From Apus apus (lineage: Eukaryota > Chordata > Aves > Apodiformes > Apodidae): 64,000 nt of DNA. Both the position numbers and the translations under genes were made by a program. Shown here in pieces: positions 38,701 to 50,400 of the stretch. Every line of letters starts with the position of its first letter. The first letter of the stretch is position 1. The notes below the pieces were generated by a model. The model worked only from the letters and a program-made list of their open reading frames with translations. It did no database searches and was not told the DNA's origin. The DNA lies in NCBI RefSeq assembly GCF_020740795.1, contig NC_067286.1:1669990-1733989 (forward strand), written 5' to 3'.

Positions 38701-41700
38701 CCCAAAAGGGTTGATGAGCTGCTCGGCCACCTGCATGTGGAGAGCACACAGCAAAGGTCATCATGGTCATACCTGCCCCTTTGCCTGCAGAGAGAAGGCC
38801 TGTGGGGCACAGTCAAGTGTGACATCCCCTGAATTTGGAGCAATGCTTTTCCTCCCAAAAAGGAGCGGGGTGATAGAGGTGTACCCCACTGCCTTCTCCC
38901 CAGAGTGGTCAGGACCAAAGCTTAGGAAAGGCAGAGCTGATCTCCAGGGTGAGACACTCCAACTGAGAAGGTCTCTGCAATACCCTGAGCCCCTGCTGGC
39001 TTCTCACTTCCCTGCCAGCACCTGGCATGTTGTCCATTGGCCAAAGAACACAGCTGGGTACCTGCTGAGCACAAACTGGGAAGGGCCCTTGGCTGGGTCA
39101 GATTTGGGCTCCAGACATATCTTCTTGGACTTACCTTTAACCAGCCAGCATAGAAGAAGAACTGCAAAAACGTGAAGACAGGCACAAAGAGGTCCAGCTC
39201 ATGGCCAGGATATGCTTTTTCTGGATCCAGGAACTGCCTCCCAATCAGACAGGCCAGGAAGAAGCTGTAAACAGCCACGGTCACCACCTGGGAAAGATGC
39301 CAGGGGACACACCAGAGGACCTTGAGTTCCCAGCTTGCTTTCCCAGCATCAGTTCCACCCCACACAACTCCAAACAGCAGCAAACTGCTGGCTCTGGGGC
39401 CTTTTGAAAGCCTTGGGTTCAGTAATGACAGGGTTCTCCTCTGCTCTTTGCAGGAAGATGCATTTCCACTGCAGAAAGCTTTAAATGTGCCCATGTTGTC
39501 CCTGGAATGACATCTGTGCAGGGGTCAGAGAAAGAGAGTGGCAGAAGAAAGCAGGTGACATCCTGGATGGAAAGAGCCAGAACAACCTTCTGCATGGTGG
39601 TTCTGCTCCTGAAGTGAGGGGTGCTGAGAGCCCTTTCCATTCCTCCCCTTCCCTCTCCTGCTCCTGTCTGGAGCCCCTCATGGCTCAGCCTGTCCTGGGG
39701 CTGCTTCCAACCCCAGGGAGGGGAGCCCTGGCAGTGCTGCCAAACTCTGAATTAGCTCCTTCCTTCCTGGTCCTCACGCTGGGCCTTTTTTATATTTGCC
39801 TGCTTGTTTACCCAGATTTCAGGCTCCAATGAACTTTGTGCCTTTCTCTGTGATCACGAGACTGGAAACTTCCCCTTTTCAAATGAAAAGCAGCTGAGAA
39901 CTCCTGTGTGGTTCCTTGACACGAGAAGCAAGAGGGTTGAAAACAAACCCCTGGCATCACAAGGCTCTGGAACCAGCCTTGTTCCTTGCAGTGAACAGCA
40001 CAGGGCTGTTCCACCACAGGTAGGACAGAGAGGGCCTGGAATGACAGACACCTGTGGATGGGTGCTAATTAAAAAAGGGGTTGTGTACTGCAGAGACATG
40101 CTTTGCTTTTGCTCCTGGTGTGCAGGACACTGGTCTGTGCAGGAATATAGATTCCCAATGTGTTCCCATTAACCTTCAGCACTGCCTGAGTGGAAGGAGA
40201 TCCCGTTTCCCAGTGCAGTGCATCAGTGATATCTGAGCAGCTGGACTGGGTGAGAGAAAGGAGCAAGTTGGTGCCCAAGTGTCTGTCTGGGTTTTCATCA
40301 AGAGGGTTGTTAAACAGCTCCCACACACGTGGCACAGCTCCAGAGCTGCCCTGCCATCTGGGTGGCACATGTGGTTAGTTCTGGACAGCCAGTGCTCCTG
40401 CAGAGGTGGTAGGGAAATAAGGCTGGGCTGGGTGTGTGCTGCTGAGCTCCCTGTCATCCAGTGGTTTGGGTTGGAAGGGACCTTCAGAGGCCATCTAGTC
40501 CAGCCCCTCTGCTGTGAGCAGGGACACCTTCAACTAGATCAGGTTGCTCAGAGCCCCGTCCAGCCTGACCTTGGATGAGCCGACGTGTGTAGGGTGGGGG
40601 TGAGGGGTCCAAGTGTATCTTGGGGTGTGGGTAGGGAGCCTGGGGGGTCCCTTCTCACCTGGGTGTAGACCAGGGGGATGCTGATCCAGTCGTACCCGTA
40701 GAGTCGCCCACACTGGCTGCGCAAGGTGTTGAGCTCCTGCAGGGGAGAAACCAGTGGCATGGCAGCATCATCTCCCATCTCCTCACTGGGGACACTGAGC
40801 CACCCCAACCCCATTGCCCTTTGTTGCTTCAGCCCATTCCCTCCCACTCACACCTTCTCTGGAAGGAGGGGATCATCCAGGATGCCTGCTCCCTCTGTGC
40901 CCAGCCTCATCCCAACATTCCATCAGGAGGGTCTCGCTCTTGCCCTGGAGGATCTCCTTGCTCCCTGGGTGTCTCCATCTGAGCCCAGAATCCCTTCCTA
41001 GCTCACTTCATAGCAGAGTTTTTCTCCTCAGAAAATGAGTAGCCAACAGGTTAGGCAAAGAATGTCTTGGGAGCCTCCATTTCTCTCTCCAGACTGTCTA
41101 GTGAGTCTAGATCAATAGCCCAGGGGCAGATCTTGCTCTCTGGGCAGATGAATCTCACTCCAGGCAACAGACACAACAGGACTTTCTCTGCACATGAATG
41201 CCAGGAAGGATGAGCTGCTCTGGACCTTTTTCCTCTGCAGCTGGGCATCATTGCCAGGTCTTGCCTGTGGAGCATGGCCTGCCTCCCAGGACTAGCCAAG
41301 AGTTTTCATTAGTGAAGTTTTTCTACACGGACCTTTGTTGTTGGGGATGCTTTTTGGTCTCTTCCAGATACGTGCTTCCTTGTGGCCTCCACTGGCCACT
41401 GTCATTCACTGCTCTGGAGTGTGTGAAGGCTGATGAAGGACCTGCTATGTGTGTCTCCCATTACCACACCTAGATGTCAATCCCATGGTTTCTCCCAGTC
41501 CCACATTTTTGAAAGATGTCACATGTCCCTGGCTTCTAATAGACATGACGTTGCTGCTGTGTCAGCAGGCCACAAAAACCTCTGCTCTGTCATGAGCTGG
41601 AGAGCTGCAGTGGGGGCATTTCCCATCCAATTTAATATCCCCAGGGACAGGCTTGGCTCCCTGTCCTTCCTCACCATTCCCGTTCCTTGCCTGAGCTCTG

Positions 41701-44700
41701 GAAATCCCGGTAGTTCCCCCTAGAGGAGCAGACAAGGATCTCAGGCTGTTGCCTCAGTCACTCACGTTCAGGATGCCTTGGAGCAGCACGCTGTCCCGGA
41801 TCCTCCCCTCGTTCCTTGCCTTCACAGCCAGGTTGGTGAACCACACACATGGGATCCAAAACTTGTTGTGGGGTGAATTCAAGCTCTCAAACTTCTTGTG
41901 CTCTTCTGGTGTCATGAGGCCTGGGTGGAAAAGAGTAGATGGGAGAGGGTTGGGCATAGAATGAAGAAAGGAACTGATCTAGTCTGAAATGAAAGCATCT
42001 AAATCTCAGGTGGTCACTTTAGCTCTCCTTAAAAAGCACAGGGAAGACCCAGGCCCTTTGGGGGACACGTAGAAAGAGGACAAGTCTCATTAAAGCATTG
42101 AGTTATGGGAGTGAGAGGCAGGCTTCCTCTCATTCCACTTTGATGTCTGCAGCACACCTGGCCAGATCCCAGCCAGCAAGGGAGACAAAGTTCTGCTGAG
42201 GGTGCAGTGGTGTTCAGAGACACCTGCTGAGAATGGGACCATTTCTGTCCTCGTTGTGCCTTCTCTTTCTGGATTGCAAAGGGGAGCTGGTCTGAAATGA
42301 AAGCATCTAAATCTCCTTCCAGGGAGTTGTAAAGAGGTGGGGATCGGGCTGTTCCATGATGTTACAAGGGACAGGACAAGAAGTGAAGAGCAGTGAAGTT
42401 ACAGCCTCCTTTCCGGGAGCTGTAAAGAGTGATGAGGTCTCCTCTCAGCCTCCTTTTCTCTAGCCTACACACCCTCAGCTGCTCCTCTCAAGACCTCTCC
42501 TCCAAACCCTTCACCAGCTTCATCGCCCTCCTCCAGTAGCTCAACATCCTTCCCGCAGTCAGACGCCCAGAACTGAACACAGGATTTGAGGTGCAACCTC
42601 GGCGGTGCCCAGCAGAGGGGTAAAAAAACCACCTCCCTGGCCCGGCTTGACCACACCATTCCTTCCTCAGGCCGGGAGGCAGCCGTGAGCTGCCGGAGCT
42701 GAGCTGCCGGAGCTGACCTGCCCTGACGACGTGCTCCATGCTGGGGAAGCGCTTGTAGACGGCGGTGCTGACGGAGCGCAGGATGAGGACGCTGCAGAGG
42801 TTGCTGTAGCGCATCAGGGTGCGGCGCAGGAGCCGCCCGTACTCGTCCTCCCCGTCCACGTTGCAGGAGACCAAGTTCATGATGCGGTCAGGCCAGGGGA
42901 TGCTCTCGTACTGGGCCCACCAGCGGGACACCACCAGGGCCACGTAGAAGCCTAGAGGTGAGCTGAGAGGATTAGTCTGTCCTAAAGGAGCGGGGGGTGT
43001 CATCCATGGGATCGTGGGTGGGAAAGGACCTTCAAGATCATCTCGTTCCAACCCCCCCTGCATGGGCAGGGACACCTCCCACCAGCCCAGGTTGCTCCAA
43101 GCCCCATCCAACCTGCCCTTCAACACTTCCAGGGATGGGGCTTCCAAAACTTCTCTGGCCAACCTGTTCCAGGGTCTCACCACCCTGACAGGGAGGAATT
43201 TTCTCTTCATGTCTAACCTAGGTCTCCCCTCTTCCAATTTTAATCCATTCCCACTTGTCCTCTCACTACATCTCCCTGTAGATGATGTACAGGAAGGCTG
43301 GTGCTGCTCACAGGGGGATGCAGGGCAGGGTGCCTGGAGGGCAATTCCAACCTCCATGCCAAAGTGAGAGTCTGGGTTTGGGGGGGGGGGGAGGAGGGTG
43401 TTTTATGCTGCTCTGTGCCTGCCCTCCCAGCAGGACCCAGAACACTTTAGTACAGCTGGACAGAGCAAGCTGTGTGCTGGGGCCATACCTCACAGGGGGT
43501 GATGTCTTCTGCTTGAGGACTTTTAGAAAGGCAGAGGGAGGGATCTGCTTGGTGAAACTTGCTGGGCTCTAGCAAAGCAGGGAGAAGGAATGCTGGCCTG
43601 TTCCCCTCCCAGTGTGTTCCCAGGCAGAGCTCCTTACCCAGCACGAAGGACACGGGGATGAGCTCAGCATAGCTGTTGCAGTAGAGTGCCAGCTTCTCAA
43701 ACATCAGCCTTTGGCTCTCACTCAGGATCAGCCTGAAAGGGAGAAGCAGAAGCATCAGTCTCAGAGAAGAGTCTGGGCCTGTTGGGAGAGGAGCCTGGCA
43801 AGGGGAGCCAAGGGTGGGTGACACTGCCACGCTGTGAGTCTGGGGGTGATGTGAGTGAACAGCCCTGGTGAGCCAAGGACCTCAGCCCAGCTCCCCAAAA
43901 CACCCTGCAGACCAGTCTGGAGGAGCCAGAAGTGGTCACTGATGGAGAGTGGGTGGTGAGTGATGGAGCCTGATGTCAGGGAGATCCCTGTTCTTCCCAC
44001 TCAGCAGAGTGCTGTGTGGTGTCAAGGGTCTGACACAGAGCTTGGACGTGCACCCCAAGTCACTTAACGTCCTGCAAAAGCTCAGCCCAAGCTCTGCTCT
44101 TTCTTCCCTGACTTCTGCCTCTTCCTTAGAGCTGTTTCCCTGCCTCTCTGCTACATCTGTGATGGACCCAGCTTAGGGAGCTCCCTGTCTTTCCTCACCA
44201 AAACCAAAGCAGCCACAGAGTCCAGTTGCCCCATAGCAGACCTGTGGTCCCAGAGCTGATGTCTGCTCTCAGAAATGTACCCAAGATATTGCCTGTTGTG
44301 TAACGAAGGAAACTCCCTCCTAAAGCTCCCCACTGTGGGACATCTGTGGTGTTCAGTTGTGGTCTCCACTGATCTAGATATTATTCTTCTGGAGGTAATC
44401 ATCAAATGCAACACTTCAGCCTAAAGAAGAGAAACTGTCTGCTTCCCAGAAAAAGGAGATTTATCAGCTGCCTGGCCACAGTGGAGCAGTGAGGAGGGAC
44501 CTTTCCTTTCCTCCTGTGAACAGGTGAGTGGCTGGCCAGGTCCTCTTCACCAGGATCACTGTCCCAAACCTGTGTTAACTCAGTTGTCCTGCTCCAGGAC
44601 AGGCTGAGAGCAAGGGGCTATGCTGGGCTGAAAGGATGTTTACCTGTAGACAAGACTGATGGTGAAGTAGAGAAAGATGAAAATAAGGAACTCGGAGTAG

Positions 44701-44795
44701 AGAAGTTTGTAGATACTTCCTTTCCATTGGAGCAGGAGCTGTGAGAAGGTGCCGAGGCGGGCATCAGCCACACGGTTGGTGTATGTCACTGTCAT
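35734..44795 (-). CDS. BEST1: Bestrophin-1 (nine coding exons)
   Basis: Encodes the homopentameric Ca2+-activated chloride channel of retinal pigment epithelium. Coding exons, in transcript order: 44795-44644, 43732-43638, 42951-42718, 41920-41766, 40736-40659, 39287-39135, 38730-38650, 37808-37657 and 36925-35734. The first eight measure 152, 95, 234, 155, 78, 153, 81 and 152 bp, identical to human BEST1 exons 2-9, and all phases join. The protein is 763 aa. Seen by human numbering: neck residues Ile76, Phe80 and Phe84 (SFVLGF), aperture residue Val205, and the acidic Ca2+-clasp run EDDDD at 300-304 after NPFG. The last exon starts KEEMEFQ as in mammals but is long (397 residues) and Ser/Pro-rich, so the cytoplasmic tail is about 180 residues longer than in human. 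An AG acceptor eight bases before the ATG implies a non-coding exon 1 upstream. The exon carrying residues 84-160 has an unusual donor, GTCAGC. Confidence 0.97.
37085..37478 (+). mobile_element. CR1 LINE in a BEST1 intron (opposite strand)
   Basis: A sense-plus CR1 tail, hence antisense to BEST1: ggggtgttcagcctggagaa, gcaccttccagtgcctg, gctgtggctgccccatcc, ctgcccatgcaggggggttg, ending ccaaaccattccatgattt. It occupies much of the intron between the last two coding exons. Confidence 0.93.
40457..40578 (-). mobile_element. CR1 LINE tail in a BEST1 intron
   Basis: ggtttgggttggaagggacc, ctctgctgtgagcagggac and caggttgctcagagccccg mark an inverted CR1 3' end of about 120 bp. It ends 80 bases before the 78-bp exon at 40659. 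Confidence 0.88.
40737..41765 (-). other. BEST1: BEST1 intron between coding exons 4 and 5
   Basis: One kilobase with no recognised repeat, RNA gene or regulatory element. Confidence 0.5.
42398..42620 (-). mobile_element. CR1 LINE internal fragment in a BEST1 intron
   Basis: gatgaggtctcctctcagcc, cttcaccagcttcatcgccc, cagtagctcaacatccttcc and cagacgcccagaactgaac match inner CR1 text on the minus strand. The 3' terminal part is missing. It ends about 100 bases from the donor of the 234-bp exon. At 42296-42320 a copy of nearby text (gaaagcatctaaatctcc) is repeated from 41990. Confidence 0.75.
43008..43285 (-). mobile_element. CR1 LINE tail in a BEST1 intron
   Basis: ggaccttcaagatcatctcg, ctgcatgggcagggacacc, gccccatccaacctgcc, ggtctcaccaccctgacag and ttttaatccattcccacttg mark an inverted CR1 of about 280 bp. 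It starts 57 bases before the acceptor of the exon at 42718-42951. Confidence 0.92.
43379..43398 (+). repeat. Poly(G) run in a BEST1 intron
   Basis: About a dozen consecutive G on the plus strand followed by GAGGAGGG. It could form a G-quadruplex on this strand, which is the non-template strand for an antisense transcript and the template strand for BEST1. Confidence 0.7.
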
Positions 44796-44975
44796 CACAG
44801 GTCCTGGGGGAGACATGAGATGAGCAGGTGTTGGAGCTGCCAGCAAGCTTGTGCAAGGGGAGGAGACAGGGACACCTCGAGGGTCCCAGCAAGTGAGTGA
44901 GATGGAAGGAAGAGAGAAAGAGAGAATGAAACAATGAATGGAGATCAAAAGACAGGTAAGATCATCTTCATGGAA

Positions 44976-45058
44976 TGGTTTGGGTTGGAAAGGACCTCAA
45001 AGATCATCTAGTTCCAGCCCACCGCCCCAATCTTTGAGGTCCTTTCCAACCCAAACCA
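44976..45058. repeat. Perfect 28-bp inverted repeat made of two CR1 ends
   Basis: The left arm 44976-45003 begins TGGTTTGGGTTGGAAAGG. The right arm 45031-45058 ends CCTTTCCAACCCAAACCA. The arms are exact reverse complements over 28 bases with a 27-base spacer (tcatctagttccagcccacc...). The left arm is the inverted CR1 3' end, and the right arm is the same stretch in sense. It lies just upstream of BEST1 coding exon 1, in intron 1. Confidence 0.92.
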
Positions 45059-47450
45059 GAAGGAGATTTATGATAGGCAATTAAACTGATAAGCTTGCCA
45101 TCTGTGTCCTGTCTTGGAGGTGCCTGTGAGCTGGATCCAAGGATAGAGAATATACTTCCTGGTGGAGCCCTTGTTTTCTAGTGTTTGATTATCAGCAGGG
45201 CTGGTTGGTTGGAGTGGACAGAACCTTCTTGCCACTGCCTTCCACAACAATTTCAGATTCATTCTCAGGATCACAAAACTCCAAATTACTTTTTCTTGTA
45301 GTGTATGCTTCAAATGTCTTGTTCCTGTAAATCTGCTTGTCAGGAAGTGTCTTCCTGGAATACTGCTAGCAAAAAACCAAACAAACAAAAAAAGAAACCC
45401 AAAGGAAAAACCCCAGAAAGGAGAGATTTCTTGGTACTGATCCAGATGAAGGTACCCCTGGAGATCTGAGAGTTTTTGTGGCATTTGCCCAACAATATAA
45501 TTGCCTTTAAATGTGGGCTGAGGGCCATATCTGGGCTGTGCTGATCCTAGTCCTGCAGCAGGAACAGCCCTCCCTGTTAGAGAAGTGAGGGATGGAGCTG
45601 GGCCAGGCTCAGAGCACAAATTCCAGCAACTCCACCTCCCTTTTCCTTCAACCATACATTGCACAAGAAATCAGGCTGGAGGAAAAAAGGCATTCAGGCT
45701 CAGGGAATGCCTCCCCACCATGCAGCATCCCCACTGCACTTCTTCCAGCCTAATCCTGGGTAAATAATTCTTGATCATCAATTAATAATCTGACTTGCAT
45801 TCATAGAAACCTACATTTGTCAAAGAAACAACCAAACTAATGTAATTCATGCCAGGCAGGGACAATGATCCCTTGGTTCATAAATAATTATCCAATGTGA
45901 AAACTGTTGGTATTTCTAAATCAGAAGATGTTCCCAGGACATTACACAGATGTTGCTATTTAACAGAAGCAATAATGTTAATAGTTCTGGGGCCCTGGGC
46001 TTTTCCCTGAATGGTGGAGGCAAAGCAGCACTTCAGGGGCCAATTCAGACCTTACTGCTCTGCAGCAGCAGCTGAAGGGAGGTTAGTTTGTGTCCATGCT
46101 CCTCACTGAAATAAGGACACTTAGGTGGGGACAGCCCAGGTCTCAGTCAGCTGGTGCTGTGAAGAAACCCAGCAAGCTCTGTTTTGTTGGTTACTTCAGC
46201 CAAATAGCATCTTTGTCCTGGCTTTGACTTTTTGGTGCTGCTCTTCCTTTGTGCTTCCCTGTCATAACTCTCCCTGAATCCCACCTCAGGGGTTCTATAT
46301 GTGTTTATATGTACACCCCCCCCCCCCAATATAAGGGTTATATGGGGGAGCAGAGCTGGTACTTGCCCTGCCCAGCTGCACAAATGCACTTCCACTCCAG
46401 CCTCATGTACATTCCTGCTGTTCCCATACGTATTTCTGGCCCAGTGCAAGGACTCAGGTGAGTTTTAACTGCCTCAGGAACCATGCAGGTGGGCCCTACC
46501 AATGAGAAATGGGTGCAAACACCCCTACATGTTTTTTTTCAGGGGGGGGCTGCTTGCAGAAATCTGGCTGGTTTATGCCTTGAGTCTTAAAAGTGCTCAG
46601 GGAGACTCTTTGTTGCGTAATTGAAATACAGATTCACTCTTTACCAAACATGGAAAACTTCAGCTCTTGCCCGTGTAAATAATGGATGTCACCCACCTCC
46701 ATGCGGTTCTGCTGGGGTGTGGGATATGGGGCTTTTCCCACTGCTTCTCCCTCCAGCCCTGGCTGGTGAAGGCACTTCCCTGCCTGTGCAGGACTGCCCC
46801 GGGATGTCACTGGCACACACAAGGTACCATTTGGAGTTGAGGGACGTGGTGGGAGGTGACTCCCCACAGCACCGGAGCGGGGATGGGGAGGAAGAGCCAT
46901 CCCCTCTGTGGATCCCTCCCCAGGGAGCTGCTGCCTGCATCCATCTGCCTGCATCCATCCGGACTAACCATTGGACCTGGAGGTCGGACTGACACGAATC
47001 GGGCTGTGGGAGTCCCCAACAACCAAGATCCCACAACAACCAGCCTTGGGCCAGGTGTGTCACCCACCACCTGGGATGGGGAGCAGACACCAGCAGCCGT
47101 GGCAAAGATGGAGAGAGAGAGAGAGAGAGAGAGAAGGTCACGGAGAGGCAGGAAGAGAGGTCTTGGAGGGAATCTGTCCGCTCTTGGGAGGAGTCGATAC
47201 TCACAGTCATGGGCTCCTGAGCTGCTCTGGAGGCTGGGGAGGTTTGGTCCCACACGTGTCCTCGCCGGGTCCTTTGTGGCCCACGCCACCGCCCGCCTCC
47301 TCGTGCCCCCTGGGCTCATGGGGGGGATTGAACCTGCCAGACACGGTGTGCTAAGGAGCCTGGGACCCACTCGGGAGCTGCAGCCGGTCACTTGATGCTG
47401 TAATCCTTCCTCATTACAAAGGAGACTCTGTTGTCTTTTGCCCTGGTCCC
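45059..47450 (-). other. BEST1: BEST1 5' region, probable intron 1
   Basis: No coding exon recognised. Simple repeats are an A-rich run (45364-45415), poly(C) of 12 (46316-46327), poly(G) near 46545 and a (GA)n run (47111-47133). If the TATA box at 47479 belongs to BEST1, this stretch holds its non-coding exon 1 and intron 1. Confidence 0.4.
47111..47133 (+). repeat. (GA)n microsatellite
   Basis: About eleven GA units in a row, flanked by purine-rich sequence. Confidence 0.9.
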
Positions 47451-47484
47451 TGCTAATCTTCTGAGTAAGCCCTGCGTGTTTATA
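47401..47484 (-). promoter_or_regulatory. BEST1: Candidate BEST1 promoter (TATA plus OTX-type motif)
   Basis: On the minus strand CCTCTATAAACACG gives a TATA box (plus 47479-47484), placing a start near 47450, 2.6 kb upstream of the first coding exon. A GGATTA core (plus TAATCC, 47401-47406), the OTX2/CRX type known to act in mammalian BEST1 promoters, lies just downstream. A CAGCTG E-box lies upstream near 47525. The link to BEST1 is inferred from position, strand and motifs only. Confidence 0.35.
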
Positions 47485-50400
47485 GAGGCGGCCAGAGGAG
47501 GGGGAGGCAGGGCTGGCTGCTCTGCAGCTGCTGCTGCCTCCTGGCACAGCCATGGTGGCTGCCAGAAGAGAGGCATTTTGCCTCTAATTCTTTCCTGTTT
47601 GGTCCCTTTCCCCTGTGTCACAATCTTCCAGGAGCCCCAGGGGATTAAGCAGGGCTGGAATTTTCCACAAAGGCGAGGAAATCTGGTGCCCTTGGGGGGC
47701 TGCACGGCCCCCTCTTCCCTGGGGAAGCTCCCAGCTCCCTAGGTCAGGGGAAGACCCGGCCCATGCTCTTTCTGGCTCTCAGCAGGTGTTTCTTTCTAAC
47801 TCTTCACTGTCTCTGCTGTCCCTGGATGACTCTGATCCTCTCTTCCAGCTGTGGTTTGGATGCTGGGGACTTCCACTCTGCCACTGGCTCCCTGAGACTC
47901 TTTCCATGTGTTCGTTTTCTTTTCTGCTTGCTTTTCCAGCAGCACTTGGGGGCTCTCCCTGCTCTTTCTTGCATCCCACCATGGAAAATATTGGCCCATG
48001 ACTTTGTCCTCAAGCCTCCCCCAAGCCAGAGAACTCCCAGGGTCCTCAGTCCCTTTTCTGCTCCCAAGCTGTCCCTCACAATTCTGACCATCCTTCTCTT
48101 CCACCACCTCCTGTCAGGTCTTTAAGACATTCCACTTCCATAAGTCTCTGAATCAAGATCCTTTCTTCCCAAATCAGTCTTCCTGTGACATGCACCCTTG
48201 GCTGTCAGCAGGCTCCTGGGCAGCAACCCTGTGCCCACAGCCACAGGACTTTGGAGAGCCCACAGCTCTTCATGAGACCTCCATGTCTTCCCATCCCCTT
48301 CCTTCTCACTCCTCTGGGAAGCTGTCTCTGTTGTTTGGGGTACCTCCTAGACACCCACATTTCCTCAGTCAGCTTTTGCACAGCTACAACAGTGTCCTGG
48401 AGACAAGGAGCTCTGAGCCATAAGCCAAGCCATGGCCCTGGCTCACCACCTGGGCCCAACTTCATAAATGTGCTCTGCTCCTCCTGGCCTCCATCACTTC
48501 TCCAGCTGTGGGTCACTGTGGAGAGGGAGAACAGGTCTGGTCCCTGCAGCTGGAGACCCAGGCTTCTTGGTGAGGCTCTGGGGTTGCCACATGTGGTTTT
48601 TTTACTGCTCGTTCCAGCCAGCAGGCAGAAAAGTCTCCAGTGAAATTTAATGAAAAGCTTGTTCTTGTAATAACCTACTTTCTCCTGGGCTGGTCTATGT
48701 GCTGGTGTCTCTGAGGCTCGTTTAGCATCAGGGATTTATTTGTGCCAACTGTAGGTTTCTCCTTTTTGCGTGGCTGAGCCTGGGCAAGGGGAGGTTGTTG
48801 TGTCCCTCTCCTCTCGAGCAGGTGCTGCCTGGCTTCTCTCTCACGTGGGGTTGCTGGGGCAGCCCTGGGAATTGCTGTTAACAGTGAGGAGATGATAGTT
48901 TAAGACATGAGTCTCAGCTCCAGCATCAAAGGTTTTAACTCTGGTTAGGCTGTGGTAGGTTGGTTTATGTCTAGTCCCGATTCCTTTTTTTTTTTTGACA
49001 AAAACGGAGGGGACAATCCTTGCTTCTTCTGCCTGGCACCAAAACCATGGAGATCTCCTGACTTCTGCTGGGTAGAAGCTGCTCTGTATTGGACTGTGTG
49101 AGGTGCAGAAGGACACAGGCACACATCTTGGTGGGAGTAAGTTACAACAGCTGGCCATGCAACTGGGAGGCTGCCACACCAAGTGTTAGGGGAATGGGTA
49201 TAATTGCAGAGGGAAGGGATGGGACCTGGAGCACTTGGCCCCACCAGAGTCCTTCCTGCATGAACACCCTGCATCCCAGGGTGGGCTGCAGTTCCCTGGC
49301 CCTGGAGCCCCCCAAGCAGGGATGACTTGCCCTGGGTGGGTGGGAGGGCAACGAAGAAGAGAAAATCAGCATGATGCTTCTGCAGTGTGAGATACAGACC
49401 TGGCAGGAGAAGCAGCACATGGAGGGCCCAGGGAGAGCCCCGCATTCAAGGTGTGGGACTAGATAATGGCTTTTATCAGGGGCCAGAGGCTAGTGAGTGC
49501 AGGGTTGCCTCACTGGCCCAACCACAGCAAACTTGTCATGCTGAAGGAGCACGTAGCTCTGGGCCTGCTGCCACGAGCAGCCCCTGCCAGCTCAGGGGGA
49601 GAGAGAAGTGTCCACCAGGACCAAGTCATTCCAGTTGTCTTTCCGTCCTGAAGCCTTGTCCTGGGCCAGCAGCAAGGTAGGGGGGCTGGTTCAGGCTCTG
49701 GTGTGAGTGGTGTCTGGGACAGGGGCTGGGGTGCCCTGGTTTTGCTGAGGGTCCAGGACAGTCTTCTCCCTCAGGTGCAATTACTGTGTCATCTGCTCTG
49801 TTATGGGGCTGGGCTTGTGATGAGGACCCTGAAACTTTGCTCCCAGGTTGCAGCTGCTCCCAAAGGACTCCTTTCATGGCCAGGATCACAGGGTTGGGAC
49901 AGGGTCTCCAAGTGGTTCAGGTTCATGACAATGTCTCAAAGCACCAGAGAGCTCTGTGAGTGGGGGTAAAAGCTGGGATGGACCAGGGATGGACCCTCTC
50001 TGAAGGCAAGGTGGCCTACACAAGGGCCCCTCTCCATGGTTTGGTCATCCCTTTTGTGGAGGTATCCAGAGAGAAGGAATTAGTGGACAGGCAGGCTGAA
50101 ATGAAAGGTCACAGTGTCCCAGCCCTCAAACGTGGCAAGGAACAAAAATGGTTCAGGTGACACATTTGCTGGAATCGTTGGGAGTGGTTTAGGTGCCCCT
50201 GGAGACTTTAACACCAGAGACCAAAACCTCAAGTGTCCTGCTCTTTGCAGAGGGATGTGTTGGCATCTGGGGGACTCTGCTGCCCTCCTCAGCTGGCAGC
50301 TGGTGTGGTTCAGAGCTGCTGTTAGGACAGCACCAAATATTTGTGGAATTCCATATGAAAATAAATAGCTCAGGGGCTACCAGCACGGCAGGGCTGATGG

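Noticed and set aside
42488-43357. A 289-codon minus-strand frame
   Set aside because: It is a real BEST1 exon (42718-42951) extended on both sides through intron and CR1 sequence; splice sites define the true borders.
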